Positions 8,461-16,842 of a stretch of 64,000 bases of DNA are shown here, one piece after another. A program made the position numbers and the translations under genes. A model generated the notes under the pieces. It was not told where the DNA came from. It was given only the letters and a program-made list of their open reading frames with translations, and ran no database searches. Every line of letters starts with the position of its first letter. The first letter of the stretch is position 1. Location of the stretch: contig NZ_LZTA01000086.1 in NCBI RefSeq assembly GCF_001665875.1, positions 31,595 through 95,594 on the forward strand, in the 5' to 3' direction. This stretch comes from Mycobacterium sp. 852002-40037_SCH5390672. GTDB lineage: Bacteria > Actinomycetota > Actinomycetes > Mycobacteriales > Mycobacteriaceae.

Positions 8461-8504
8461 CGCGCCGAACGTGGGTCTTACTTACGGGAAGCGCGTTCGG
8501 CGCG
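8461..8504 (-). terminator. Hairpin downstream of the desaturase operon
   Basis: CGCGCCGAACG (8461-8471) and CGTTCGGCGCG (8494-8504) form a perfect 11-bp stem with a 22-nt loop. It lies 39 bp past the stop of the desaturase gene and upstream of the SDR start. There is no T-tract, so it could be a mycobacterial-type non-canonical terminator, or alternatively a regulatory palindrome for the SDR gene. Confidence 0.35.
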
Positions 8505-8542
8505 TCCCTAGGCCCCACCCTCGGCGCAGAGTGGGTGCGGCG

Positions 8543-9961
8543 TCAGTCTTTGCCCCGCGGCGGCGGCTGCACCGAGACACCGGTGGATTCGTGTTCCGGG
8601 CCCGCGGCCGGGTGTTCGGCCGGGACACGGTCACGGAACCGCGCACCCTCGCTGGGCCGCTGCGCCGCCGGCTGGCCGCCCTGGCTGCGGTATGGCCCTG
8701 CCTTGCGCCGGGGTTTTCCACCGGGAAATGCCAGCCGAAGGATGGTGCGCTGCACCATCAGCCACTGCTTGGAGAACGGGCCGGAGTTGTACGGCAGCTC
8801 ATAACGCTCGCAGATGTCTTTGACCTTCGGCGCGATCTCCGAGTATCGGCTGCTCGGCATATCCGGATAAAGATGATGTTCCACTTGATAACCCAGATTG
8901 CCGCTGATGACGTGGAACAGCGGGCTGCCCTCGATGTTCGCGGCGCCAACCAACTGGCGCAGATACCACCCGCCGCGCGTTTCGTCCTCGACGTCTTCCT
9001 GGCTGAAGGTGTAGGTCTGGTCGGGGAAATGGCCGCAGAAGATGATCGCGTTCGACCACACGTTGCGGATGACGTTGGCCACCGCGTCGGCGCCCAGGGT
9101 GCGCAGGTAGGTGCTTTCCACCCCCGGCAACACCTTGTCGGCGAAGTTGGCGGTGGCGCCCAGCCGTCCCCTGCTCGACACCCGACGAAGCGCCCTGCCG
9201 AGGCGCGACTGCGCCGGCTGGCTGATTCTGCCGCGTGCGGCCAACTGGACGAGCGCGAAGGCGCCCGCGCTGATCAGTGGCCACCCGAGATAGTCCTTGA
9301 AAATCTGTGCGCGCGCCTTGACCCCGATACCTCTGAGATCCTCGCGCACCTCCGACCATGGCTTCTGGCGCGTGCGGATGGCATCGATGTCCATGTCATG
9401 GATGGCCACGCCCCACTCGAACAGCAGCATGAGCAAGATGTTGTACAGCGGCTGGAAGAGATACCGCGGGTGCCAACTTTGATTCGGGTCGATCCGCAGC
9501 AGCTCGTAGCCGAGGTCTTTGTCCTTGCCCAAGATGTTGGTGTAGGTGTGGTGGATGTAGTTGTGTGAGTGCTTCCAGGCTTCGGCGGTCGACGCGGTAT
9601 CCCAGTCCCACACCGAGGAATGGATATCGGGATCGTTCATCCAGTCCCATTGCCCATGCATGACGTTGTGGCCGATCTCCATGTTCTCCAGGATCTTGGC
9701 CATTCCTAGACAGGCCGTGCCCAGCACCCATGCGGTTTTCGAGCGCGACCCGAGCAGCAGCACCCGGCCAACCACGACAATCTGGCGCTGTACGGAGATG
9801 ACCGTCTTGATGTAGTGCCGGTCGCGTTCGCCCAAATCGGCGAATACGTCGTCGTGAATCGCGTCGAATTCCTTCGCGAGTTTCTCACGTTCTTGTTCGC
9901 CCAGGCGGGCAAGCAACTCGCCCCCGGTGGTTTTCGCGGCAGTTTTCGCGGCAGTTGTCAC
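8543..9961 (-). CDS. Membrane fatty acyl desaturase (DesA3-type)
   Basis: A 472-residue membrane di-iron desaturase. The three histidine boxes are GHNVMHG, HSHNYIHH and QVEHHLYPD, as in stearoyl-CoA Delta9 desaturases such as DesA3. The reaction is O2-dependent insertion of a cis double bond into an acyl-CoA. The sequence differs enough from M. tuberculosis DesA3 (box 2 there is roughly THNFVHH, from memory) that I treat it as a paralogue. GTG 9961 has an AAAGGAG site eight bases upstream and is preferred over GTG 9982. The C-terminus carries about 55 Pro/Arg-rich residues beyond the usual end. It lies 17 bp after its ferredoxin-reductase partner. Confidence 0.88.
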   Translation of the reverse strand: MTTAAKTAAKTTGGELLARLGEQEREKLAKEFDAIHDDVFADLGERDRHYIKTVISVQRQIVVVGRVLLLGSRSKTAWVLGTACLGMAKILENMEIGHNVMHGQWDWMNDPDIHSSVWDWDTASTAEAWKHSHNYIHHTYTNILGKDKDLGYELLRIDPNQSWHPRYLFQPLYNILLMLLFEWGVAIHDMDIDAIRTRQKPWSEVREDLRGIGVKARAQIFKDYLGWPLISAGAFALVQLAARGRISQPAQSRLGRALRRVSSRGRLGATANFADKVLPGVESTYLRTLGADAVANVIRNVWSNAIIFCGHFPDQTYTFSQEDVEDETRGGWYLRQLVGAANIEGSPLFHVISGNLGYQVEHHLYPDMPSSRYSEIAPKVKDICERYELPYNSGPFSKQWLMVQRTILRLAFPGGKPRRKAGPYRSQGGQPAAQRPSEGARFRDRVPAEHPAAGPEHESTGVSVQPPPRGKD

Positions 9962-9978
9962 GGAGCCGCTCCTTTCGA

Positions 9979-11076
9979 TCACAGTTCGAGCTCAACATCG
10001 CCTTCGGCGGTGTTGATGCAGATCCGTACGTCTTGTTCGGTGGGTTCGATTACTTCACCTGAGCGCAGGTCACGCAGCTTGCCCGACTTCAGCGTCCCGA
10101 CGCAGGTATGACAAATTCCGATTCGACAGCCGTAGGCGAGGTTGAGACCGGCCTTCTCCCCCGCCTCCAAAATCGATGTGCCGCCGTCACATTCGACGTC
10201 CTTCTCACTGTCGAGGAACTGCACCGTGCCGCCCTCACCCGCGTTGGCGTCGCCGCCGATCTTGGGCTGGAAGCGTTCAAAGTGCAGACGGTCGCGGTCT
10301 CCGTTGCTTTCCCAATGCTCGATCAGCGCGTCGAGCATGTCACCGGGCCCCGAGCAGAAAGCTTCGCGTTCGCGCCAGTCCGGACACGCTTCGTCCAGGG
10401 CGTTTGGCTCCAGCCGGCCGCGTTCGCCGGTCAGCCGCAAATCCAGCCGCATCCCGGGGTGGCGGCGATCGAACTCTTCGAGGACCGACAAAAACATGAC
10501 CTGCTCGCGGGTGCGCGCGGAGTGAATGACCACGACATCACCGAAGTCACCGCGGTGGTCGATGCTGCGCAACATGCTGATGATCGGCGTAATACCGCTG
10601 CCCGCGCTGATGAACAGCATCTTGGCCGGCAACGGCTCAGGCAGCGTGAATACGCCTTCCACCTCACCAAGCCGCACAAGGTCCCCCGGCTGGACCTTCT
10701 GGACCAGATATGGCGACACCACGCCGCCGTCGACCCTCTTGGGCGTCACGCTGATCAGCCCGTCCTCGGGCGCGGGGTCCGACGTCAACGAATACGCTCG
10801 CCAGTGGTAGACGCCGTCGACGACCACGCCCAGCCGCACATACTGGCCGGGCTTGTGGCCCGGCCATTCATACCCGGGCCGGATCAGCACGCTCGCCGCT
10901 TCCGAGCCCTGCGGCTCGACTCGTTCGACCTTTCCGCGCAGCTCCCTGGTGGTCCACAGCGGGTTGATCATTTCCAGATAGTCATCGGGCTGTAGCGGGC
11001 TGAATAGCCGCCGCACCGCCCGCAAGAACAACCGACGCCCGCGGGGGACGTTGGGCTGGGCACCACGTTCAGCCAT
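9979..11076 (-). CDS. Ferredoxin--NAD(P) reductase / 2Fe-2S flavoprotein, desaturase electron donor
   Basis: A 365-residue flavoprotein. It has an FAD-binding domain (WRAYSLTS near residue 100), an NAD(P)-binding domain (MLFISAGSGITPIISMLRS) and a C-terminal plant-type 2Fe-2S ferredoxin domain with YGCRIGICHTC. This is the Rv3230c architecture, known to feed electrons from NADPH to the DesA3 desaturase. ATG 11076 (MAERGAQPN) is preferred to GTG 11091, because the latter would lie inside a palindromic operator. It is the first gene of the reductase-desaturase operon. Confidence 0.87.
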   Translation of the reverse strand: MAERGAQPNVPRGRRLFLRAVRRLFSPLQPDDYLEMINPLWTTRELRGKVERVEPQGSEAASVLIRPGYEWPGHKPGQYVRLGVVVDGVYHWRAYSLTSDPAPEDGLISVTPKRVDGGVVSPYLVQKVQPGDLVRLGEVEGVFTLPEPLPAKMLFISAGSGITPIISMLRSIDHRGDFGDVVVIHSARTREQVMFLSVLEEFDRRHPGMRLDLRLTGERGRLEPNALDEACPDWREREAFCSGPGDMLDALIEHWESNGDRDRLHFERFQPKIGGDANAGEGGTVQFLDSEKDVECDGGTSILEAGEKAGLNLAYGCRIGICHTCVGTLKSGKLRDLRSGEVIEPTEQDVRICINTAEGDVELEL

Positions 11077-11085
11077 AGGCACAGA

Positions 11086-11099
11086 GTACACAGGTGTAC
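11086..11099. promoter_or_regulatory. Palindromic operator of the reductase-desaturase operon
   Basis: GTACACAGGTGTAC has perfect 6-bp arms around a 2-bp centre and lies 10 bp upstream of the ATG at 11076. The position next to a start codon and the symmetry suggest a TetR-type repressor site on a leaderless or short-leader transcript. No regulator gene is adjacent, so the protein that binds is unknown. Confidence 0.5.
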
Positions 11100-11317
11100 A
11101 CCGACGCTAAACCTCAATCCGAATTCTGTTGCAGCGCAGGGTTAGACATATGCCTAATGGGCGCACAGAAATATCATCGCTGTTCACTGGTTCTCGTTTA
11201 CCGGGTTTGGGCTGCTGCGATACGTAACTCTGACGTGCCCGTGGGGTGCACCTGCCAAACATTTGTTCATTGATGCCATGCTCGGCGCGACAGGGCGCCG
11301 GCCCGCTGTGACGCCTA

Positions 11318-12181
11318 ATGTCGGTGAGTGTGTTGATCGGCTTCCTCCTCGCGCTGGGCTGTTCGCTCTGTTACGGGACGGCGACGGTGTTGCAAGCGGC
11401 CGGAACCCGGTCCGTCGAAGCGGGCAGCGGCTCGGGTGTCGACACCGTGCTGCTGTTACGAGCCGTTCGGCAGTGGCGCTACCTGGCCGGGGTCGGACTC
11501 GACGTCGTCGGGTTCGCGCTTCAAGTGGCCGCGCTGCGCTTGGTCCCGATCTATGTCGTCGCGGCGGCGCTGGCCGCCTCGATCGCGGTCACCGGCGTGG
11601 TGGCCGCGTGGGTCTTGTCGGCGCGGCTGTCGTCGGCGGAGTGGACAGCCGTCGGCGTGGTCTGTCTCAGCCTGGTCGTCCTCGCCCTGGCCGCCGGGCC
11701 GGGACACTTTCGGCATGCCCCGGCCGGGCTCGGCTGGGCGCTGCTGGCGGTGGTGGCCGCGATCTTCATCGGCGGCGCCGCCGCCGGGCGGTTACCCGAC
11801 CGCACGCGTGCACTCGCACTGGGGTTGGGCGCCGGAAGCGGCTTCGGCGTTGTCGAGGTGGGCGTTCGTTTGATCGAGGCGATCGATCCCACCAAACGCT
11901 CCTTCTACACCAACCCGGCTCTGTACGCGGCAGCGGTGGGTGGCGCCGCGGGATTTCTGTTGCTCACCTCCGCGTTGCATCGCGGATCGGTGACCACCGC
12001 CGTCGCGGGGATGGTGGTCGGTGAAACCCTGGCACCGGCGTTCGTCGGGGTGGTGTGGCTCGGTGACACCGCGCGCGACGGACTCGGGTGGTTGGTGATC
12101 GTCGGCTTCGCCGTCGCCGTATGCGCAACGCTGGTGCTGGCGCGGTTCGGCGAAGCGCCCGTTGCCGAGGAAGCGGGCTGA
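11318..12181 (+). CDS. DMT/EamA-type multi-helix transporter
   Basis: A 287-residue polytopic membrane protein with about nine or ten helices (for example VLIGFLLALGCSLCYGTATV, IYVVAAALAASIAVTGVVAA, WALLAVVAAIFIGGAAAG and LGWLVIVGFAVAVCATLVLA). It has the internal duplication and small-residue pattern of drug/metabolite-type exporters, and mycobacterial genomes carry several uncharacterised proteins of this kind. The start is ATG 11318. It is convergent with the acyl-CoA synthetase gene with a 23-bp gap. The substrate is unknown. Confidence 0.65.
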   Translation: MSVSVLIGFLLALGCSLCYGTATVLQAAGTRSVEAGSGSGVDTVLLLRAVRQWRYLAGVGLDVVGFALQVAALRLVPIYVVAAALAASIAVTGVVAAWVLSARLSSAEWTAVGVVCLSLVVLALAAGPGHFRHAPAGLGWALLAVVAAIFIGGAAAGRLPDRTRALALGLGAGSGFGVVEVGVRLIEAIDPTKRSFYTNPALYAAAVGGAAGFLLLTSALHRGSVTTAVAGMVVGETLAPAFVGVVWLGDTARDGLGWLVIVGFAVAVCATLVLARFGEAPVAEEAG

Positions 12182-12204
12182 AGCCGCGTGATTCAGGACT
12201 TAGT

Positions 12205-13824
12205 TCATGACCCCGCGACGGCCGACGCCGCACGGCCATCGGCGATTTCGTCCACCGGCGCATAACCGGTGCCCCGCGCGGGGCGCACCCACAACTGACC
12301 GCCCTGAGCGGTGACGGCCGCGGCGATCAGCGCACGCTTGAGGATTTTGTTGGTCGCGGTCGCGGGCAGCTGATCGTTGATGCGCACGTAGCGCGGCCAC
12401 GCCTTAGGGGACAGATCGGGTTGCGCGGCAAGGAATTTCTCGAAATCATCCGGGCCCAGGCGCGCCTTCGGCCGCAGTACCAGGGCGGCCATCACCTGGT
12501 CGCCGACCCGGTCGTCGGGGACCGCGTAGACGGCGACCTGGCTTATTTCGGGCAGCCGCGCCAGAATTCGCTCGACGGGCCCGGCCGCCAGGTTCTCCCC
12601 GTCCACCCGCATCCAATCGGCGGTTCGGCCGGCAAGGTAGATCCAGCCGTCGGCATCACGGTAGGCCAGATCGCCCGACCAGTACATCCCGTGCCGCATG
12701 CGCTCGGCGGTGGCGCCCGGATCGTTGTAGTAGCCGGCGAAGGGCCCGGCCCCCTGGGTGTTGACGAGTTCCCCCACGGCCTCATCGAAGTTGGTCAGCG
12801 CCCCGTGCGCGTCGAACTTCGCGACCTCGCATTCCCGCAGTGTCGTCGAGTTGTAGATGCCCACCCCCGGGTAGGGCTTGCCGATGGAGCCCGGTGGGGT
12901 GCCGTCTTCGCGCACCACGATCACCGCGAATTCACTGGAGCCGAAGCTGTCGACCACCCGGCATCCGAAACGCCTTGCGAATTCGGCGATGTCGCGATCG
13001 GTGGCCTCGTTGCCGAACGCCACCCGCAGGGTGTTCTCGGCGTCGTCGGGACGTTCGGGGGTGGACAGGATCAATGCCAGCGGCTTGCCGACGTAATTCA
13101 GGTAGGTCACCCGGTAGCGGCGGACGTCGTCGAGGAAGCGCGACGGCGAAAAGCGCGCCGGCACCATGGTGGCCCCGCTACCGATGGCGACCGCCCACCC
13201 GGCGGCGACACCGTTGGAGTGAAAAAGCGGCATCGACAGGTAGCAGACGTCGTCGGCGGTGACGTCGTACTGAAAGATCAGGCTGGCACCACACATGATC
13301 GCCATGCCATGGGCGAACCGCACCACCTTTGGGTCACCGCTGGTGCCCGAGGTGAAGATCATCATCAGGGTGTCGGCGGCGGCCACCTCGCGATGGGGAA
13401 CCAGCGGTGGCGCGGCGGCCACGGCCTCGGCGTAGCGTCCGCGAGTCACATCGATTAGCTGGATACCGTTGAGGTCCAACCCATCCACTAGTTCCCGATG
13501 CTCCGGGTCGACGAGCAGCAACTGGCAGTCGGATCGTCGGATGTCGGCCAGCAATCCCGATCCGCGCCGCGTGGTGTTGATTCCGCACAGCACGTAGCCG
13601 CCCAGCGCTGCGGCGGCCATCGCCCGCAGCATGGCCGGCGAATTACCGAGTAGGGCACCGACGTGCAACGGCCGTGCGGTGTCCGCGAGCGCGATGAGGA
13701 CCGCGGCCTCCGCCTCGGCTTCGGCCAGGTGCTCGCGCCAGGTCCAGGTCCGCTCCCCGTGAGCGAGCGCCGGGGTGTCGTCGTGGCGGCGCTGCCGCAA
13801 TAGCTGTTGAACCGTCTCCGGCAC
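12205..13824 (-). CDS. Acyl-CoA synthetase, FadD1/FadD17 type
   Basis: A 539-residue ANL enzyme. A3 is MMIFTSGTSGDPKVVRF, A5 is DSFGSSEFAV, A7 is MYWSGDLAYRD, and A8 is GRTADWMRVDGENL, where a Trp-Met replaces the common Phe-Ile. The C-terminal lysine is in ATATNKILKRAL. The block CYLSMPLFHSN, the YVGKPLALIL segment and the overall pattern fit the FadD1/FadD17 group; FadD17 neighbours fadE26/fadE27 in M. tuberculosis, which parallels the FadE pair in this operon. The start is GTG 13824. As the last gene of the nine-gene operon it could load the substrate acid, or re-activate the acid released by the BVMO/esterase pair. Confidence 0.83.
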   Translation of the reverse strand: MPETVQQLLRQRRHDDTPALAHGERTWTWREHLAEAEAEAAVLIALADTARPLHVGALLGNSPAMLRAMAAAALGGYVLCGINTTRRGSGLLADIRRSDCQLLLVDPEHRELVDGLDLNGIQLIDVTRGRYAEAVAAAPPLVPHREVAAADTLMMIFTSGTSGDPKVVRFAHGMAIMCGASLIFQYDVTADDVCYLSMPLFHSNGVAAGWAVAIGSGATMVPARFSPSRFLDDVRRYRVTYLNYVGKPLALILSTPERPDDAENTLRVAFGNEATDRDIAEFARRFGCRVVDSFGSSEFAVIVVREDGTPPGSIGKPYPGVGIYNSTTLRECEVAKFDAHGALTNFDEAVGELVNTQGAGPFAGYYNDPGATAERMRHGMYWSGDLAYRDADGWIYLAGRTADWMRVDGENLAAGPVERILARLPEISQVAVYAVPDDRVGDQVMAALVLRPKARLGPDDFEKFLAAQPDLSPKAWPRYVRINDQLPATATNKILKRALIAAAVTAQGGQLWVRPARGTGYAPVDEIADGRAASAVAGS

Positions 13825-13848
13825 TGGCTCACTTCCTCGTCGACGTCG

Positions 13849-15444
13849 TCATCGGGTGGTCAACACCAGTCCCGCGTAGTCGTTGTGGGCCACCTCGTCA
13901 CAGTGCCGCCGGTAGGTGCCGAAGCCGCCGATGTAGGGCATGAAGACTCGCTTCTTGCCCTCGATATTGGCGCCCAGGTACCACGAGGATGCCGCCCTGG
14001 GGAACAGCGTCCGTTCGGCCGCTTGCGCCACGTGCTCGGTCCAGGCGAGCGCCGCATCGCGGCGTGGCTCGACCTCGGTCACGCCGAGGCGCCGCGCGGC
14101 CCGCACCAGATCGATGATCCAGTCGACCTGAACCTCGGCATGCAGGACCATATTGGCCAGCACCGAGGGACTGCCCGGACCGCTGATGGTGAACAGGTTC
14201 GGCAGCCCCGGAACCATCAGGCCGAGGAACGTGACCGGGCCGTCGGCCCAGATGTCGCGCAATCGCTGTCCCCCTGGGCCTTTCGGGTCGATCCGGGTCA
14301 ATGCCCCGGTCATGGCGTCGAAGCCGGTCGCGAAGATCAGCACATCGCAGGGATATGTCGTCGCGCCGGTTCGTACGCCGTCGGCGGTGATCGCTTCGAT
14401 GGGCTCGCGGCGCAGGTTCACCAGCCGAACGTTGTCGCGGTTGAAGGTTGCGTAGTAGCCGTCGTCGGTACAGATCCGTTTGGTTCCGATCGGGTGATCG
14501 ACCGGGATGAGATCCGTTGCGACGACGGGATCGGTGACGATCTCGCGGATCCTCTCCTCGGCGAACGTCCTGGCGACATCATTGGCGGACGGGTCCCTGG
14601 TCTGGTCGGGAAAGGTCTTGGCGAAAAGGACCCCGCCTTCGCGCCAGCGCTTCCACAGCGCTTCAGACCGCTCGCTGGGTTCGGTGTCGACGGCGTTCTT
14701 GTGGTAGGTGCCGTGCGGTGTACCCGCCGCCGCGTAGGCGGAGACCCGGCGACGCTCGGGATAGTCCTCCTGGATCTGTCGCTGTTCCCCAACCGACCAC
14801 GGCCGGTTGGGCATCGGGATGGTGTAGTTCGCGGATCGCTGAAATACCACCAGGCTTTCGGCGTGTGCGGCGATGATCGGCGCCACCTGGATCCCCGACG
14901 ACCCCGTCCCGATCAGGCCAACCCGCTTGCCGCGCAGGTCCGGATCGTCGCGCGGCCACGCCGCCGTGAAATACACCTCGCCCGAGAAGTCGTCGGCGCC
15001 CGGGATATTGGGCCGATTCACTGCCGACAGGCAGCCGGTTGCGCACAACAGAAACTGTGCGGCACACCTGTCCCCGGTCGCGGTGTCAACGTGCCAGCGA
15101 CCTTGATCGAAGGTGGCGCCGATGGCGTCGACGCCGAATCGGTAGTGGCGGCGCAGATCGAAGCGGTCGGCGACGTGGCGCAGGTAGGCCAGGATCTCCG
15201 GCTGAGCGGCGAAGCGTTCGGTCCACTGCCAGCTCCGCTGCAGCTCTTCATCGAATGAGTAGGAGTAGTCCACACTTTCGACGTCGCAGCGCGCGCCCGG
15301 ATAGCCGTTCCAGTACCAGGTACCGCCCACGTCGGGCGCTGCCTCGATAGCGGTGACCGACAGGCCCAACGAGGCGACCCGGTGCACGGCATAGAGCCCG
15401 GCGAACCCGGCGCCGATGACGATGACGTCGCTGACGTCGGTCAC
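13849..15444 (-). CDS. Baeyer-Villiger monooxygenase-like flavoprotein (fingerprint His replaced)
   Basis: A 531-residue type I BVMO-like enzyme. It has an N-terminal FAD fold GAGFAG (residues 11-16), the second signature GGTWYWNGYPGARCD (about 40-54) and the NADP fold GTGSSGIQ. The family fingerprint F-x-G-x3-H-x3-W(P/D) reads FSGEVYFTAAWP, so the expected His is Phe159. GTG 15444 overlaps the esterase stop as GTGA, which indicates translational coupling. BVMOs convert a ketone to an ester with NADPH and O2, and the coupled esterase would then cleave that ester. Whether the His-to-Phe change alters the chemistry is unknown. Confidence 0.8.
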   Translation of the reverse strand: MTDVSDVIVIGAGFAGLYAVHRVASLGLSVTAIEAAPDVGGTWYWNGYPGARCDVESVDYSYSFDEELQRSWQWTERFAAQPEILAYLRHVADRFDLRRHYRFGVDAIGATFDQGRWHVDTATGDRCAAQFLLCATGCLSAVNRPNIPGADDFSGEVYFTAAWPRDDPDLRGKRVGLIGTGSSGIQVAPIIAAHAESLVVFQRSANYTIPMPNRPWSVGEQRQIQEDYPERRRVSAYAAAGTPHGTYHKNAVDTEPSERSEALWKRWREGGVLFAKTFPDQTRDPSANDVARTFAEERIREIVTDPVVATDLIPVDHPIGTKRICTDDGYYATFNRDNVRLVNLRREPIEAITADGVRTGATTYPCDVLIFATGFDAMTGALTRIDPKGPGGQRLRDIWADGPVTFLGLMVPGLPNLFTISGPGSPSVLANMVLHAEVQVDWIIDLVRAARRLGVTEVEPRRDAALAWTEHVAQAAERTLFPRAASSWYLGANIEGKKRVFMPYIGGFGTYRRHCDEVAHNDYAGLVLTTR

Positions 15445-16403
15445 GACACCGCGCTTCGGTACGTCGGATGCAGTAGCCGGCGCAGGTCGGCGCAGACCAG
15501 ATGCTGCGCCGAGGCCGCCGGTGGAAAGGATTGGATGGTCATGAACCCGTGGAACAGTCCGGGAAAGTCCCGGTGCACGACGGACACTCCCGCGTTGCGT
15601 AGCCGGCCTGCGTAGTCGCATCCCTCGCCGTGCAGAGGATCACGCCCGGCCGTCACGATCACCGCGGGCGGAAGGCCGGCATGAGAATCCGCGCGGGCCG
15701 GGGCCACCAGATAGGGCGGGTCGAAAGCCGTTTGCGCGCCCAGATATTGGCGCCAGTACCACTGCATCGCCGCGCGAGTGTTGAAGTAGCCCGTGCTGTA
15801 ACGGTGATAGCTGTCGGTGTCGAAGGTCGGATCGATCGCCGGGTACATCAGCAACTGCGCGGCGGGCCGGGCGACGCCACGGTCGCGGCAGAGGATGGCG
15901 GTGACCGCGGCCAGGTTGCCCCCGGCGCTGTCGCCGGCAACCGCGATGCGCGCGGGGTCGATGCCCAGCTCGGCGGCGTGCTCGACCGCCCAGAGGAACA
16001 CCGCAAACGCGTCGAGCGCCGCCGCCGGGGCGGGATGTTCGGGGGCGAGGCGGTAGTCGACCGAGACCACGACGGCTCGACTGCCCCGGGCCAGAGCCCG
16101 GCAGAATCCATCGTGAGATTCGATGTCGCAGAAGACGAATCCACCCCCGTGGGAGAACACGATCGCGACGCGGTCCCCCGACGGCACACCGTGCGGCTGG
16201 TAGATGCGCACCGGGATGTTGCCGTCGGGCCCCGGAACCAGGCGGTCGGTGGCGCTGCGGACATCATCGAGGTTGTTGACCGGCATCCGGCGTTCGGCCA
16301 CCGCGGCACGTGCCTGCGGTCCGGTCATGTTCTCGACGCGCGGGAACCCGGCGTTCAACTGGTCGAGCATGGCCTGCACTGTGCCATGAAGGGGGTCGTC
16401 CAT
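15441..16403 (-). CDS. HSL-family alpha/beta hydrolase (esterase)
   Basis: A 320-residue carboxylesterase of the hormone-sensitive-lipase family. It has the oxyanion motif SHGGGFVFCD, the nucleophile motif GDSAGGNLA, and the C-terminal FPGLFHGF segment with the catalytic His. ATG 16403 (MDDPLHGTVQ) has a GGAGGT site four bases upstream; the frame also opens at ATG 16433, which overlaps the DUF35 stop but lacks a ribosome site. Its 3' end overlaps the BVMO start by four bases. A BVMO and esterase made together is the usual arrangement for ketone-to-ester-to-alcohol plus acid degradation. Confidence 0.82.
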   Translation of the reverse strand: MDDPLHGTVQAMLDQLNAGFPRVENMTGPQARAAVAERRMPVNNLDDVRSATDRLVPGPDGNIPVRIYQPHGVPSGDRVAIVFSHGGGFVFCDIESHDGFCRALARGSRAVVVSVDYRLAPEHPAPAAALDAFAVFLWAVEHAAELGIDPARIAVAGDSAGGNLAAVTAILCRDRGVARPAAQLLMYPAIDPTFDTDSYHRYSTGYFNTRAAMQWYWRQYLGAQTAFDPPYLVAPARADSHAGLPPAVIVTAGRDPLHGEGCDYAGRLRNAGVSVVHRDFPGLFHGFMTIQSFPPAASAQHLVCADLRRLLHPTYRSAVS

Positions 16404-16429
16404 GTGCACCTCCGACCTCGCCGTTGAGA

Positions 16430-16840
16430 TCATGCGGGCCGATATTTCAGGAGGGTGATTGCCTCTCCAGGGAGATCGTAGAACACCGGCTCCACCCGCA
16501 TCCCGATACGGATCTCGTCCGGGTCGATGTCGACCAACTCGGTGCTGAATTTCGGCCCGGCATCCCACTGCACCACGGCGAGCAGCTGCGGCAGCGCGTC
16601 GGCCCACGGCGGGCCGGTGGGCCGGCGGGCGATCGTGAAGGTGTACAGCGTTCCGGCACCGTCGATTTCACGCCATTCCAGGTCGTCGGCCAGGGTTCCG
16701 GGGGCGAGCGTGCGCGGATAGAAGACGTAACGGCGCGACGACGGCGAGTACTGCACCCGGATCCGATGCTGGGCCAGGCCGTCCCAGAAAGGCTGCGAGA
16801 CGGGCGTGGGCTCGGGGATGGGAACCGCTGCAGGATTCAT
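16430..16840 (-). CDS. DUF35 OB-fold protein, aldolase partner (zinc cysteines absent)
   Basis: A 136-residue DUF35/OB-fold protein starting at ATG 16840, two bases after the thiolase-like gene. The OB fold is recognisable as WREIDGAGTLYTFTIARRP followed by LLAVVQWDAG, and the C-terminal half includes IRIGMRVEPVFYDLP. The N-terminal rubredoxin-like zinc ribbon, normally with four cysteines, reads VQYSPSSRRYVFYPRTLAPG and has none. In cholesterol degradation a DUF35 partner (the ChsH2 domain) binds the Ltp2 aldolase and channels the CoA thioester. The order thiolase-DUF35 here points to the same pairing. Confidence 0.75.
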   Translation of the reverse strand: MNPAAVPIPEPTPVSQPFWDGLAQHRIRVQYSPSSRRYVFYPRTLAPGTLADDLEWREIDGAGTLYTFTIARRPTGPPWADALPQLLAVVQWDAGPKFSTELVDIDPDEIRIGMRVEPVFYDLPGEAITLLKYRPA

Positions 16841-16842
16841 CG

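Noticed and set aside
8471..9568. A 365-codon open frame on the plus strand
   Set aside because: It is antisense to the desaturase gene, whose histidine boxes and length are clear. GC-rich codon bias makes long antisense frames common here.
13807..15258. A 483-codon open frame on the plus strand
   Set aside because: It lies opposite the BVMO gene; the translated product has no recognisable fold, whereas the BVMO motifs are intact.
15445..15621. N-terminal extension of the first BVMO
   Set aside because: The extra 59 residues overlap the esterase frame and lack homology; the FAD fold begins right after GTG 15444.
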